Shown: positions 51,301 through 59,389, counted from the stretch's first letter. The stretch is 64,000 nt of DNA from Vibrio pomeroyi (GCA_041879425.1 CP090855.1:496001-560000); one strand, 5' to 3'. Program-made: numbers and translations. Notes: generated from the sequence alone by a model not told the origin.

Positions 51301-51343
51301 CAATGACTGCCGTCATAACTGTACAAATTAATTTTATCCTCAT
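48326..51343 (-). CDS. Secreted M6-family metalloprotease with GlyGly-CTERM tail
   Basis: 1005 residues, signal peptide to about residue 21 (VQA-T). Residues about 145-400 are an M6 peptidase domain: zinc site HELGHLMLGLPD (HELGH at 323-327, third ligand Asp region) and the GLMGGGSWG met-turn-like loop. Residues about 690-790 form a Tandem-95/cadherin-like module (DDKISTDEDIPFLLNLLAND, DSFTYRLVDGGGEETDFARVDV read in parts), with further Ig-like domains to about 960. The C-terminus SSGGSSSLPLILMLCLLLRLRQRR, read in parts, is Gly-Gly motif, membrane helix, Arg cluster, i.e. GlyGly-CTERM sorting by rhombosortase after type II secretion. Probably a surface-attached protease. Confidence 0.92.
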   Translation of the reverse strand: MRIKLICTVMTAVIAVFSVQATTLPAPTWHMMTFIDGSTKELRLMGSQHMFWYQDHDGHLYIQDPDNQWYFAKYVMSDNGVGTVISTGVLASSGAEVPIESNIKNLKIDPIHVNESFDSPAANHKRFTPGQRQRSSLSSTSNKKITEQALLVVQVSFSDEQIENDFQSTIFGENQQSVQDYFLKNSYGNYKVVPAKESEGTKNDGVINVTLDIDHPNCHSKSESNCQTKLNNVFKKAYEALDVDFNLSQYDYNNDDSIAPQELSVMFVFAGNDKSSGTQKTPTIWPHKFAHRTVEIDGKRISAYCLFADYQDDHQSTMGVIAHELGHLMLGLPDLYSYKHDGSIGHWGLMGGGSWGSKPSDQYAGETPVNMLAWSKEASGFLKPKVLSNNGRIEIDTIKGEGVIHLDPYLKQFGPRAYVENRRKSNYDQALRGEGLLITAVNIDNQFNSSGPMQVQVFQADGEGLLESGFSSGDTGDVFPGRDSVTNLSDDSEPSLTAITAGRKTDITITNISSDDAKASFSLLVPNSNNKSSWVTSFGRTYPRYNANINVLGFPIDVVKGNQDIAGIHFYAKATSVAMPMFYRLVEYPYKSRFGNAVIDESAAKLLHRGVAQQDGGQVIFDEEIKLGLGSKLIVLEIENGTPEYSTQFLDAYLGDGQRKKQFSGTISDYKTQGLGRGFGQNFPFALLFELPTTAKPIAVDDKISTDEDIPFLLNLLANDINLPKPNNYSIEIGQKPTKGVIKGETYYPLANQFGRDSFTYRLVDGGGEETDFARVDVDIKSVNDAPELTLDRSNAKSEPGETVIFKITNITDVDSSEHQITWSQVQGPRLSQSDSQSKVLKVTIPSDAAEGEKYRFVVLVQDSLGGYAKQSVVVDVRRKQASLLGTKSLQVKYGDEIDLIPNINEEVYTLYILDSPRNGIAKIVDSKIIYNAPAQRKLALYDTIRYRVLSADGGEWIGSFDIEVLPNISNESAVTATQSDSSGGSSSLPLILMLCLLLRLRQRR

Positions 51344-51416
51344 TATAAAAGTCTCGTTGGGCGAATAATCTTGAAATAGATAATTCGTTTATTAAATGAA
51401 ACGAAACTTTATCAAT

Positions 51417-51505
51417 GGTTAATTATATTAACCAATTAACTTTACGACTAAACCTATAAATATTATTTATGGTTAATTTGGTTATAAATAATATTTATAA
51501 CCAAA
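51417..51505. repeat. Three consecutive GGTT/AACC palindromes
   Basis: Palindrome 1 spans 51417-51433 (GGTTAAT-TAT-ATTAACC). Palindrome 2 spans 51451-51474 (AACC and GGTT ends around ATAAATA-T-TATTTAT, one extra T). Palindrome 3 spans 51477-51505 (TTTGGTTATAAATA, one base, TATTTATAACCAAA; 14-bp arms). They fill most of the 336-base noncoding stretch upstream of the M6 protease (51344-51679), together with the IS200 end. Confidence 0.75.
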
Positions 51506-51621
51506 TAAATTTACACTAAAAAATTATTATTATAATTTAAAATATTAGCATTCTACTCACAGGTTAATTGATAGTTTAGTTAAATAGGATTTTTATTTAA
51601 TTAGGAAGACAAAAAAAATAT

Positions 51622-52222
51622 CCGCCTTCTTAGAAGGCGGTTTTGCTTTATAACCCCCTAAAAGGGGGCGTCCGCGCTATCAGTTCTTCAATAACTGTAA
51701 TTGTTGTTCATACTCTATGTCCTGCTTATATTGGTGTCGTACATATCGCCGAATGACTTCTTCATTCACACCGACCGTATCTACAAAATACCCTCTAGCC
51801 CAAAAGTGATTTCCCCATAATTTCTTACGTATATGTGGGAATCTATTGAAAAGTCGAATTGCTGTTCGGCCTTTTAAAACTCCTAACAAACTCGATACTG
51901 ATAACTTGGGAGGAATAATGACAACAAGATGAACATGATCTGGTTGAACGTTTAATTCTAAAACTTCGCAGTCTTTCATATTGCACAAAATATAGATTGA
52001 ACGATAAAGCTCCTTTCCTACCTTATCTTTCAAAATCTTATATCTGTACTTTGGAGTCCAAACTATATGGTATTTGCAACGCCAATAGACATGTGATGAA
52101 CTTCTGTAATCGCCCATGTGGTTGTTTCCTCTTACTTGTGGTGAATAAGAGGTTACTTCTAACATGGGCACTTCTTCAGGCTATAGCCTCAAGGAACAAT
52201 CACCACCGCCCTAGGCGGTGGT
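51622..52222 (-). mobile_element. IS200/IS605-family insertion element
   Basis: The transposase gene lies between terminal hairpins: on one side CCGCCTTCT/AGAAGGCGG (51622-51640) and CCCCC/GGGGG (51654-51668), on the other GGCTATAGCC (about 52189-52198) and ACCACCGCC-CTA-GGCGGTGGT (52202-52222). Subterminal hairpins recognised as single strands are typical of this family. Exact ends and the target tetranucleotide cannot be set by eye. It separates the SorC gene from the protease promoter region. Confidence 0.7.
51680..52117 (-). CDS. tnpA: IS200/IS605-family Y1 transposase TnpA
   Basis: 145 residues from the ATG at 52117 (GAGGAAA upstream); the frame is open to 52171. It shows the HUH motif HVHLVV, the start HVYWRCKYHIVWTPKYR common to the family, and the catalytic-Tyr helix EEVIRRYVRHQYKQD. 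TnpA cuts and rejoins single-stranded IS ends at a 5'-phosphotyrosine. The gene looks intact, with no TnpB accompanying it (IS200 type). Confidence 0.93.
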   Translation of the reverse strand: MGDYRSSSHVYWRCKYHIVWTPKYRYKILKDKVGKELYRSIYILCNMKDCEVLELNVQPDHVHLVVIIPPKLSVSSLLGVLKGRTAIRLFNRFPHIRKKLWGNHFWARGYFVDTVGVNEEVIRRYVRHQYKQDIEYEQQLQLLKN

Positions 52223-52255
52223 TTTGAGGAGCCAATAAAAATAGATCATTTACAC

Positions 52256-53236
52256 CTATTTCATCTGCTCATCCAAGTTAAGTACCGTTAAAGCATTGCT
52301 TACGCTGGTTGCGATCACGTCTACTACGCCGGTTCTTAGTGCACCTAACAGAGCTAATGGTTTACTGTTCTCGGCGGCGATGGCGATCACTTCTGCTATT
52401 GGGCGAAACTCTTCTAAACCTAAGCCGATAACTCGGTCACTCATTACTGTGTTTGCTGCTTTGCCGTGTACATCAAAAAAGTCGTAACCCGCGAAGTCAC
52501 CAACCACACCTTGTAATAAGCGAGACTGAACAACCTCACCTGCAGTAAACCAGCCTAAATCGACCATGTAGCTGTTTTCGCTCATGTCACCGATACCGAC
52601 TAATGCAACGTCGGCCTTTCGGGCTAGATCGAGTGTTTGCTTAACGGTGCTGTTTTCCATGAATGCCGTTTTTTGTGCTTTGTTCTCGGCATAAGCAGGC
52701 GCGTATAAGGTTTCAGAAGACCCACCATACTTTTTGGCTAACTGCCTACATATATGGTCGGCATTAAACATACCGCCTCTTGGGTGGATACCACCGATAC
52801 CGCACACGAATTTACAATCACGAGGAGTGATTACGCCAGTATGATGAGCAACAGACGATACGTTTCGCCCTTGTCCTACTGTTACTACCATGCCGTTTTT
52901 CAAGGTACTGGTTAAATAGTTAGACACTAAACCTGCAACTTGGAGTCGCTGCTTCTCTTCGTTCGGTTGATCTAGTGCCACAAGTGCACGTTTCACACCA
53001 AAGCGTTCAACCAAGCGTTGTTCTATCTTGGCACTGAATACTGGGTGGTATTTCACGGTGATCTCAACAATACCCTCGTCGCGTGCTTGTTTGAGCATTC
53101 GACCAACCTTTGCACGAGAGATAGAGTACTTTTTGGAGATCTCTTCTTGTGTCGCGCCATCCTGATAATAAGCAACTGCCACTTCAGTGAGGAGATCAGT
53201 GTTTTCTTCGGAAACATCTTGGATATTCTTACTCAT
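52256..53236 (-). CDS. SorC-family sugar-responsive regulator
   Basis: 326 residues. N-terminal HTH (about 15-60: VAVAYYQDGATQEEISKKYSISRAKVGRMLKQA read in parts) and a SorC sugar-binding domain (about 65-320: GLVSNYLTSTLKNGMVVTVGQG, CGIGGIHPRGG, VALVGIGDM, VIGLGLEEFRPIAEVIAIA). These regulators bind phosphorylated sugars and control pentose or polyol genes. It is divergent from the transaldolase-transketolase pair, across a region carrying five GAACA/TGTTC-type sites, so it probably represses that pair and itself until a pentose-phosphate effector binds. Confidence 0.92.
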   Translation of the reverse strand: MSKNIQDVSEENTDLLTEVAVAYYQDGATQEEISKKYSISRAKVGRMLKQARDEGIVEITVKYHPVFSAKIEQRLVERFGVKRALVALDQPNEEKQRLQVAGLVSNYLTSTLKNGMVVTVGQGRNVSSVAHHTGVITPRDCKFVCGIGGIHPRGGMFNADHICRQLAKKYGGSSETLYAPAYAENKAQKTAFMENSTVKQTLDLARKADVALVGIGDMSENSYMVDLGWFTAGEVVQSRLLQGVVGDFAGYDFFDVHGKAANTVMSDRVIGLGLEEFRPIAEVIAIAAENSKPLALLGALRTGVVDVIATSVSNALTVLNLDEQMK

Positions 53237-53279
53237 ATACCACGCAACCTATATTTAACAATTATTTTACCTGCTTTGA

Positions 53280-53564
53280 GAACAAATGTTCGATACATCA
53301 GCAAGTGATACACAAGTCTACACCGTGAACATATGTAACAACAAGGAACATTTGTTCACAGTGATAGCCTTGGTTTTATTGTTGATTAATTCACCTCCCT
53401 CTGGCCGTTAAACGTTTGCTTGCATACCCCATGATTACTAGAGCGAAATATATTTGACTGAAGTCACCATACAGGACTATTTACCGTTGACTTTGGTGCT
53501 AGATCGGATAAATATGGCTACATCATTTACTCATCGAGCGATCAAATGTTCTGTGCAAATGTTC
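53280..53564. promoter_or_regulatory. Repeated GAACA-N2-TGTTC operators (SorC-type)
   Basis: GAACAAATGTTC at 53280-53291, GAACATATGTAA at 53327-53338 (one good half) and GAACATTTGTTC at 53346-53357 are palindromes with GAACA/TGTTC arms; AAATGTTC recurs at 53544-53551 and 53557-53564, 13 bases apart. All five lie in the 459-base gap between the SorC gene and the transaldolase start. The first three are close to the regulator, the tandem pair close to tal. Confidence 0.65.
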
Positions 53565-53695
53565 GTTCGGAGAAAAATTTAAATTAATGTAAGTTTGGCT
53601 CACTGGTACAACCATTGAGAACTTCATTAGTTAGCTTGCAAATGCCCACACCTCTCCCATTAACGAGGTGTTATGCGATACATAGGATGATCAAA

Positions 53696-54646
53696 ATGAG
53701 CAATAAATTAGAGCAACTTCGTAAACTAACAACTGTTGTAGCTGACACTGGCGATATCGAAGCTATCAGCAAGTACACTCCTGAAGATGCAACAACTAAC
53801 CCATCTCTAATTCTTAAAGCTGCTCAAATTGCTGAGTACGCACCTCTAATCGATGCTTCTATCGAATACGCTAAAGCGCAAAGCGATGACAAAGCACAGC
53901 AAGTTCAAGACACTTGCGACATGCTTAACGTGAACATCGGTAAAGAAATCCTGAAAGTTGTACCTGGCCGTATCTCTACTGAAGTAGATGCTCGTCTTTC
54001 TTACGACATGGAAGGCAGCGTTGCTAAAGCTCGTCAACTTATCAAAATGTACAACGACGCTGGCATCACTAACGACCGCATCCTTATCAAACTGGCTTCT
54101 ACTTGGGAAGGCATCCGTGCTGCTGAAATCCTAGAGAAAGAAGGCATCAACTGTAACCTAACGCTTCTATTCTCTTTTGCTCAAGCTCGTGCTTGTGCTG
54201 AAGCTGGCGTATTCCTAATCTCTCCTTTCGTAGGTCGCATCATGGACTGGTACAAAGCGAAAGAAGGTCGTGATTTCGAAGCTTCAGAAGATCCAGGCGT
54301 AATCTCTGTTTCTGATATCTACAACTACTACAAAGACCACGGTTACAAGACTGTTGTTATGGGCGCAAGCTTCCGTAACATCGGCGAGATCCTTGAACTT
54401 GCTGGTTGTGACCGTCTAACTATCGCACCTCAACTTCTAGCAGACCTAGAAGCGGCAGAAGGCGAAGTAGTAGAGAAGCTAATCGACTCTAACGGTACTA
54501 AAGAGCGTCCAGCAGCGATGACTCACGCTGAGTTCCTATGGGACCACAACCAAGACGCAATGGCTGTTGAGAAGCTAGCTGAAGGCATCCGCAACTTCGC
54601 AGTTGACCAAGGCAAACTAGAAGACATGATCGCAGCTAAGCTGTAA
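53696..54646 (+). CDS. tal: Transaldolase
   Basis: 316 residues from the ATG at 53696 (AGGAT upstream); the frame starts earlier at 53615 without signal. Catalytic Lys is in RILIKLASTWEG (about residue 131); Asp in TTVVADTGD (about 17) and the DATTNPSLI signature near the start are present. It moves a dihydroxyacetone unit between sedoheptulose-7-P and glyceraldehyde-3-P in the non-oxidative pentose phosphate pathway. Codon use is strongly biased to few codons, a sign of high expression. A hairpin separates it from transketolase. Confidence 0.97.
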   Translation: MSNKLEQLRKLTTVVADTGDIEAISKYTPEDATTNPSLILKAAQIAEYAPLIDASIEYAKAQSDDKAQQVQDTCDMLNVNIGKEILKVVPGRISTEVDARLSYDMEGSVAKARQLIKMYNDAGITNDRILIKLASTWEGIRAAEILEKEGINCNLTLLFSFAQARACAEAGVFLISPFVGRIMDWYKAKEGRDFEASEDPGVISVSDIYNYYKDHGYKTVVMGASFRNIGEILELAGCDRLTIAPQLLADLEAAEGEVVEKLIDSNGTKERPAAMTHAEFLWDHNQDAMAVEKLAEGIRNFAVDQGKLEDMIAAKL

Positions 54647-54666
54647 TCACTCTCACCAATTTCAAA

Positions 54667-54694
54667 TAGGGGAACGTTCAGTTCCCCTACTTTT
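54667..54694 (+). terminator. Hairpin between transaldolase and transketolase genes
   Basis: TAGGGGAAC (54667-54675) and GTTCCCCTA (54681-54689) form a 9-bp stem followed by CTTTTA. The U tract is short, so transcription probably continues in part into tkt. Confidence 0.75.
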
Positions 54695-54732
54695 ATCAAT
54701 TTGTTTATCTTAATTTTTATTCGGAAGTTTCT

Positions 54733-56724
54733 ATGAACCGCAAACATCTAGCTAACGCTATTCGAGCTCTAAGCATGGACGGCGTACAACAAGCAAACTC
54801 TGGTCACCCAGGCGCTCCAATGGGTATGGCTGACATCGCTGAAGTTCTTTGGCGCTCTCATCTAAACCACAACCCATCTAACCCAGAGTGGGCTGACCGC
54901 GACCGTTTCGTACTTTCAAACGGCCACGGCTCTATGCTTATTTACTCTCTGCTTCACCTAGCAGGTTACGAGCTTTCAATTGAAGACCTTAAAAACTTCC
55001 GTCAACTGCACTCTAAGACTCCAGGTCACCCAGAGTACGGTTACGCACCAGGTATCGAGACAACGACTGGTCCTCTAGGTCAAGGCATCACTAACGCTGT
55101 TGGTATGGCAATGGCTGAGAAAGCACTTGCGGCACAATTCAACAAAGAAGGCCACGACATCGTAGACCACTACACTTATGCATTCATGGGTGATGGCTGT
55201 CTGATGGAAGGTATCTCTCACGAAGCATGTTCTCTAGCAGGTACGCTAGGTCTTGGTAAACTGGTTGCTTTCTGGGATGACAACGGCATCTCTATCGATG
55301 GCGAAGTTGAAGGTTGGTTCTCTGACGATACGCCTAAGCGTTTCGAAGCATACGGCTGGCATGTAATCCCAGCAGTAGATGGTCACGATGCTGACGCTAT
55401 TAACGCAGCTATCGAAGCAGCTAAAGCAGATCCTCGCCCTACTCTAATCTGTACTAAAACAGTTATCGGCTTTGGTTCTCCAAACAAATCAGGTACGCAC
55501 GACTGTCACGGTGCACCACTAGGCGCTGAAGAAATTGCAGCAACACGTAAAGAATTAGGTTGGGAGCACGGTCCTTTTGAAATTCCGTCGGAAGTTTACT
55601 CAGAGTGGGATGCGAAAGAAGCAGGCGCAGCTAAGGAAGCAGCGTGGAACGAGAAACTTGCAGCTTATGAAGCAGCATACCCTGAGCTGGCAGCTGAATT
55701 CAAACGCCGCGTAAACGGTGACCTACCTGCTGAGTGGGAAGAGAAAGCAAACGCAATCATTGCTGATCTTCAAGCTAACCCAGCAAACATCGCTTCACGT
55801 AAAGCATCTCAAAACGCACTAGAAGCGTTCGGTGCTATGCTACCAGAATTCATGGGCGGCTCTGCTGACCTTGCGCCTTCTAACCTAACCATGTGGTCTG
55901 GTTCTAAGTCTCTTGAAGCAACTGACTTCTCTGGTAACTACATCCACTACGGTGTACGTGAATTCGGTATGACAGCTATCATGAACGGTATCGCTCTGCA
56001 CGGTGGTTTCGTACCATACGGCGCAACGTTCCTAATGTTCATGGAATACGCTCGTAACGCAATGCGTATGGCTGCTCTGATGAAAGTTCAGAACATCCAA
56101 GTTTACACGCACGACTCTATCGGCCTAGGCGAAGATGGTCCTACTCACCAACCGGTTGAGCAGATCGCTTCTCTACGTCTGACTCCAAACATGAGCACAT
56201 GGCGTCCATGTGACCAAGTTGAATCTGCAGTGGCTTGGAAACTGGCAATCGAGCGTAAAGATGGCCCTACATCGCTAATCTTCTCTCGTCAAAACCTTGC
56301 ACAACAAGATCGTGACGCTGCACAAGTAGCTAACATCGCTAAAGGTGGTTACATCTTGAAAGATTGTGAAGGCAAGCCTGAGCTTATCCTTATCGCAACA
56401 GGTTCTGAAGTTGAGCTAGCGGTTAGCGCTGCTGCGGAACTAACAGCTGAAGGCAAGAAAGTACGCGTAGTATCTATGCCTGCAACTGACGCGTTCGACA
56501 AGCAAGACGCTGAATACCGTGAGTCTGTACTTCCATCTGATGTGACTGCACGTATCGCAGTAGAAGCTGGCATCGCTGACTTCTGGTACAAGTACGTTGG
56601 TTTCGGTGGCAAGATCATCGGTATGACAACGTTCGGCGAATCTGCACCAGCAGGCGAGCTATTCAAGATGTTCGGTTTCACTACTGAAAACGTAGTAAAC
56701 ACAGCGAAAGAGCTTCTAGCTTAA
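54733..56724 (+). CDS. tkt: Transketolase
   Basis: 663 residues, the family length. TPP-binding motif GDG (MGDGCLMEGISHEA) followed by the FWDDNGISIDGEVE stretch, His residues SGHPGAP and GHGSML, and the C-terminal domain TGSEVELAV are visible. It transfers two-carbon ketol units between xylulose-5-P and ribose-5-P or erythrose-4-P. The gene follows tal by 86 bases, in the same direction, and shares its biased codon use. Vibrios usually have a second tkt on chromosome I, so this is likely the tktB-type copy. Confidence 0.98.
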   Translation: MNRKHLANAIRALSMDGVQQANSGHPGAPMGMADIAEVLWRSHLNHNPSNPEWADRDRFVLSNGHGSMLIYSLLHLAGYELSIEDLKNFRQLHSKTPGHPEYGYAPGIETTTGPLGQGITNAVGMAMAEKALAAQFNKEGHDIVDHYTYAFMGDGCLMEGISHEACSLAGTLGLGKLVAFWDDNGISIDGEVEGWFSDDTPKRFEAYGWHVIPAVDGHDADAINAAIEAAKADPRPTLICTKTVIGFGSPNKSGTHDCHGAPLGAEEIAATRKELGWEHGPFEIPSEVYSEWDAKEAGAAKEAAWNEKLAAYEAAYPELAAEFKRRVNGDLPAEWEEKANAIIADLQANPANIASRKASQNALEAFGAMLPEFMGGSADLAPSNLTMWSGSKSLEATDFSGNYIHYGVREFGMTAIMNGIALHGGFVPYGATFLMFMEYARNAMRMAALMKVQNIQVYTHDSIGLGEDGPTHQPVEQIASLRLTPNMSTWRPCDQVESAVAWKLAIERKDGPTSLIFSRQNLAQQDRDAAQVANIAKGGYILKDCEGKPELILIATGSEVELAVSAAAELTAEGKKVRVVSMPATDAFDKQDAEYRESVLPSDVTARIAVEAGIADFWYKYVGFGGKIIGMTTFGESAPAGELFKMFGFTTENVVNTAKELLA

Positions 56725-56767
56725 TCTTGATTCAATTGTCTCGCCCTAAATGGGTTGATACATACTG

Positions 56768-56797
56768 AAAGCCCCGCATGAAAATGCGGGGCTTTTT
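56768..56797 (+). terminator. Terminator of the tal-tkt unit
   Basis: AAAGCCCCGCAT and ATGCGGGGCTTT form a 12-bp stem with a GAAA tetraloop, followed by a T run. Confidence 0.95.
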
Positions 56798-56802
56798 TGT
56801 AT

Positions 56803-56830
56803 CTGTTGTCTGTTGTTTGTTGTTTGTTAG
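56803..56830. repeat. Short 7-base tandem repeat (YTGTTGT)
   Basis: Four imperfect copies of a 7-base unit (CTGTTGT twice, TTGTTGT once, TTGTTAG) lie between the tkt terminator and the outer-membrane protein stop. Slippage-prone noncoding sequence; no function is evident. Confidence 0.7.
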
Positions 56831-56840
56831 AGATTAAAGA

Positions 56841-57494
56841 CTAGAAACTAAAGCGCGCACCGACTCGAACGGTGTTTTGCTTTAGGTTTTTGCTATAGGT
56901 GTAGTCATAACCTGCATCAACAGCAAGCCACGAGATAATCTTAACCGAGCTTACAACCCCCAAACTATTTAAGCCATGTTCATAGGTATCTGTATAACTG
57001 TAAAACGGTTGCAGCGACCAACGTTCGTTAATCGAAACCACAGCGCCCGCTTCACCGATAAACCCTTCATCGTAGTTTTTGTTGGTTTCCCTGTTACATG
57101 GGTCAAGAATGCTGTCATTACGACATGAAGAGCGTCTCTTAGGTTTCACCCAGTTAACGCCTCCAGATGCGTACAGTTCAACCTTTTGAGTGACCGAATG
57201 GTACCAGCCCAATTGAATAGACAGATCGGACAACGTCGTTGAAGATCGGGTAGTCTTTGAAGAGTCGAAGCCAACAAACAGAGAATCCGTTACAGCATAA
57301 TTGCCGCCGAGATAACCGCCGTAAAGCTGCTTACTACCTGAGTTGTTGTAAGAGCCTTCAAAGTAATCTTGAAAGCCATCATCACTGACTCGTGTGTTCT
57401 GATATCCCGTATAGAGATAGTGAGACCCCTTTGAAGCTAAGCTCGGGAAACTCATAAGACTGAAACAAAAAACGGTAAAAATAAGGGGGCGCAT
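56841..57494 (-). CDS. Outer-membrane beta-barrel protein, unknown function
   Basis: 217 residues, signal peptide to about residue 20 (SLA-S). At least eight aromatic-capped strands (HYLYTGYQNTR, GGYLGGNYAVT, SIQLGWYHSV, ELYASGGVNWV, WSLQPFYSYTDT, LAVDAGYDYTYS, TVRVGARFSF) and a C-terminal Phe, the BAM signal. One Cys pair (SSCRNDSILDPCN) lies in an extracellular loop. It resembles OmpA/OmpW-like small barrels but has no wall-binding domain. It is monocistronic. Confidence 0.82.
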   Translation of the reverse strand: MRPLIFTVFCFSLMSFPSLASKGSHYLYTGYQNTRVSDDGFQDYFEGSYNNSGSKQLYGGYLGGNYAVTDSLFVGFDSSKTTRSSTTLSDLSIQLGWYHSVTQKVELYASGGVNWVKPKRRSSCRNDSILDPCNRETNKNYDEGFIGEAGAVVSINERWSLQPFYSYTDTYEHGLNSLGVVSSVKIISWLAVDAGYDYTYSKNLKQNTVRVGARFSF

Positions 57495-57600
57495 CTCAGT
57501 AACTCAAAATTTGATTGGAATAGTAGAAGTGTAACCCAATCGCAATTGAACGGTGTTTTATTTATGTTTCAAAGATTTTCAAAACGAAGCGTTGATCTAC

Positions 57601-57630
57601 AAAAAAGCCCTGCTAATTTCGCAAGGCTTT
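57601..57630 (-). terminator. Terminator of the chemoreceptor gene
   Basis: On the minus strand AAAGCCTTGC pairs with GCAGGGCTTT (one G-U) and is followed by TTTG. Confidence 0.82.
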
Positions 57631-57662
57631 CTCTTATTTCTCATACAAACTAGCTCTGACCG

Positions 57663-59225
57663 CTATTTTTCTTCAAAACGCTTCGCTAGTTGATAGAACT
57701 CGTTCACTTGCTCTTTCAACTCTGTAGAGTGGTCTTTGACTGAATATGTCGCAACTAGGTTTTGCTCAGCCGTTGAAGCGATAGACTGCATATGAAGATT
57801 TACATCACTCGATAGCTGACGCTGTTTATGCGCAGAACTTTCTACCGACTGCATCAACTCGTTCATCGATTGCATCAGGTTCTCAACTTCCGATAAACGT
57901 TCTGAGCTTACCTTTGCTACATCGCCACACGCGTCCGTCTGTTCTCTGTTAGCCAGAATATCTTTTTGCCACCCTTCAATCGTCGTTAGCATGGTGTCAA
58001 TGCTCTCTTTGATCTGAACTGTAGCCTTAGATGTTCGACCCGATAACGCACGCACTTCATCGGCAACCACGGCGAAGCCTCGACCTTGTTCACCCGCTCT
58101 CGCCGCTTCTATCGCTGCGTTCAATGCCAACAAGTTCGTTTGCTCAGCAATGCCACCGATCTCTTCCATGATCTTGCTGACGCTCTGCGCTTGGTCACTC
58201 AATTGATACGTCGTGTGTGTGGCTTTCTCGGCCTGTGAAGCTAGGTTTTCAAGGTTGCGGTGAGTTTGGTTAATACTCTCTTTAGCACCCGCACAGGTTT
58301 GTAGAGTCACATCAACGATCTGATGCGCTTCTTCAGTACGAGAAGAAACCTCATTCGCCGTGACTTCAACTTCTTCCGTTGCTTCACGCACTTGTAGAAT
58401 GTCTTTGGTTTGTTGATCTAACGCTTCTGATACTTCAAATGATGTGGCATTCAGATTATCGGCTAAGTCTTGCAGTGGTTTCGCAGAGTCGGTCATACGG
58501 CCGAGTACCGTGCGAATTCGAGCAGATAACAACTTCAAGTGAAAATCGGCTACTGAGAATTTGCTGTTACCGGAATAAACTAGGCGGCTCACACTATCAA
58601 ATTTCGACTGCAGTTTTTTCAGCTGTAAGGGAGTATCAATCAGCTCTTGTCGGAAAAGCAGAGCTAATGCAGAAACAGGCAGCAAGCTAAGAAGCCATTG
58701 GGATACTTGCCCTACTTCGACAAGATTTGAAATCAGAGGCGCAGCCAGAGAACCCAACAACACGGCATAGCGAACGCTGTCACTGATCTGTAATGACCAT
58801 TGACGGCCAGACTTCTCAGCCTTCAATAAGCCTTGGTAGGCCTTATCTGCAATCTGCACCCACTCATTCTTCGGTTTAACACGAACAGACTGATAACCAC
58901 TCACCTTGCCGCTCTCGTAGATTGGGGTAACGTAAGCATCAACCCAGTAATATCCACCAGATTTAGTCTTATTTTTTACGATCCCGCGCCACGCCTTACC
59001 TTGCTTAAGGTTTACCCACATGTCGGCAAACGCCGCTTTAGGCATATCACCATGCCTAACAATATTGTGGTGTTGCCCTAGCAATTCTTGCTGGTTGTAT
59101 TCCGCGATACGACAAAAAGCATCATTACTATAAGTAATCACGCCCTTAAGGTCGGTCGTCGAGACAAGTTGTTCGTTTTCGCTGAGAAGCGTTTCACGAG
59201 ATTGAGAAGATGAGCTGACAGTCAT
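57663..59225 (-). CDS. Aer-like PAS-domain chemoreceptor
   Basis: 520 residues. Residues 15-115 are a PAS domain (TDLKGVITYSNDAFCRIAEY, GQHHNIVRHGDMPKAAFADMW read in parts) of the Aer type, which holds FAD and senses redox/oxygen. Hydrophobic helices at about 150-195 anchor it in the inner membrane. The signalling domain contains the hairpin tip EIGGIAEQTNLLALNAAIEAARAGEQGRGFAVVADEVR (read in parts), the near-invariant CheA/CheW contact. No C-terminal CheR tether. It should guide energy taxis. A perfect palindrome lies about 60 bases upstream of the start. Confidence 0.93.
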   Translation of the reverse strand: MTVSSSSQSRETLLSENEQLVSTTDLKGVITYSNDAFCRIAEYNQQELLGQHHNIVRHGDMPKAAFADMWVNLKQGKAWRGIVKNKTKSGGYYWVDAYVTPIYESGKVSGYQSVRVKPKNEWVQIADKAYQGLLKAEKSGRQWSLQISDSVRYAVLLGSLAAPLISNLVEVGQVSQWLLSLLPVSALALLFRQELIDTPLQLKKLQSKFDSVSRLVYSGNSKFSVADFHLKLLSARIRTVLGRMTDSAKPLQDLADNLNATSFEVSEALDQQTKDILQVREATEEVEVTANEVSSRTEEAHQIVDVTLQTCAGAKESINQTHRNLENLASQAEKATHTTYQLSDQAQSVSKIMEEIGGIAEQTNLLALNAAIEAARAGEQGRGFAVVADEVRALSGRTSKATVQIKESIDTMLTTIEGWQKDILANREQTDACGDVAKVSSERLSEVENLMQSMNELMQSVESSAHKQRQLSSDVNLHMQSIASTAEQNLVATYSVKDHSTELKEQVNEFYQLAKRFEEK

Positions 59226-59286
59226 TATATTAACTTTTGTTAATTATTATTTTAGGCGAGGAATATATACAATTATTAAAGTTATG

Positions 59287-59311
59287 ACAAAATGTGAACA
59301 TCACATTTTGT
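59287..59311. promoter_or_regulatory. 11-bp palindrome upstream of the chemoreceptor gene
   Basis: ACAAAATGTGA (59287-59297) and TCACATTTTGT (59301-59311) are exact inverted repeats with an ACA spacer. It contains TGTGA and TCACA, but with 3 bases between instead of the 6 of a CRP site. It is probably an operator for another dimeric regulator. Confidence 0.5.
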
Positions 59312-59389
59312 GTAAATGCCTGCTATTTAAACAAAAATAAGCCAGTGACCTCACAAACCTCAATGCATCACATATCTTCAAGCTAACGT

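Noticed and set aside
59287..59311. CRP site upstream of the chemoreceptor
   Set aside because: The half-sites TGTGA and TCACA are separated by 3 bases, not the 6 that CRP requires.
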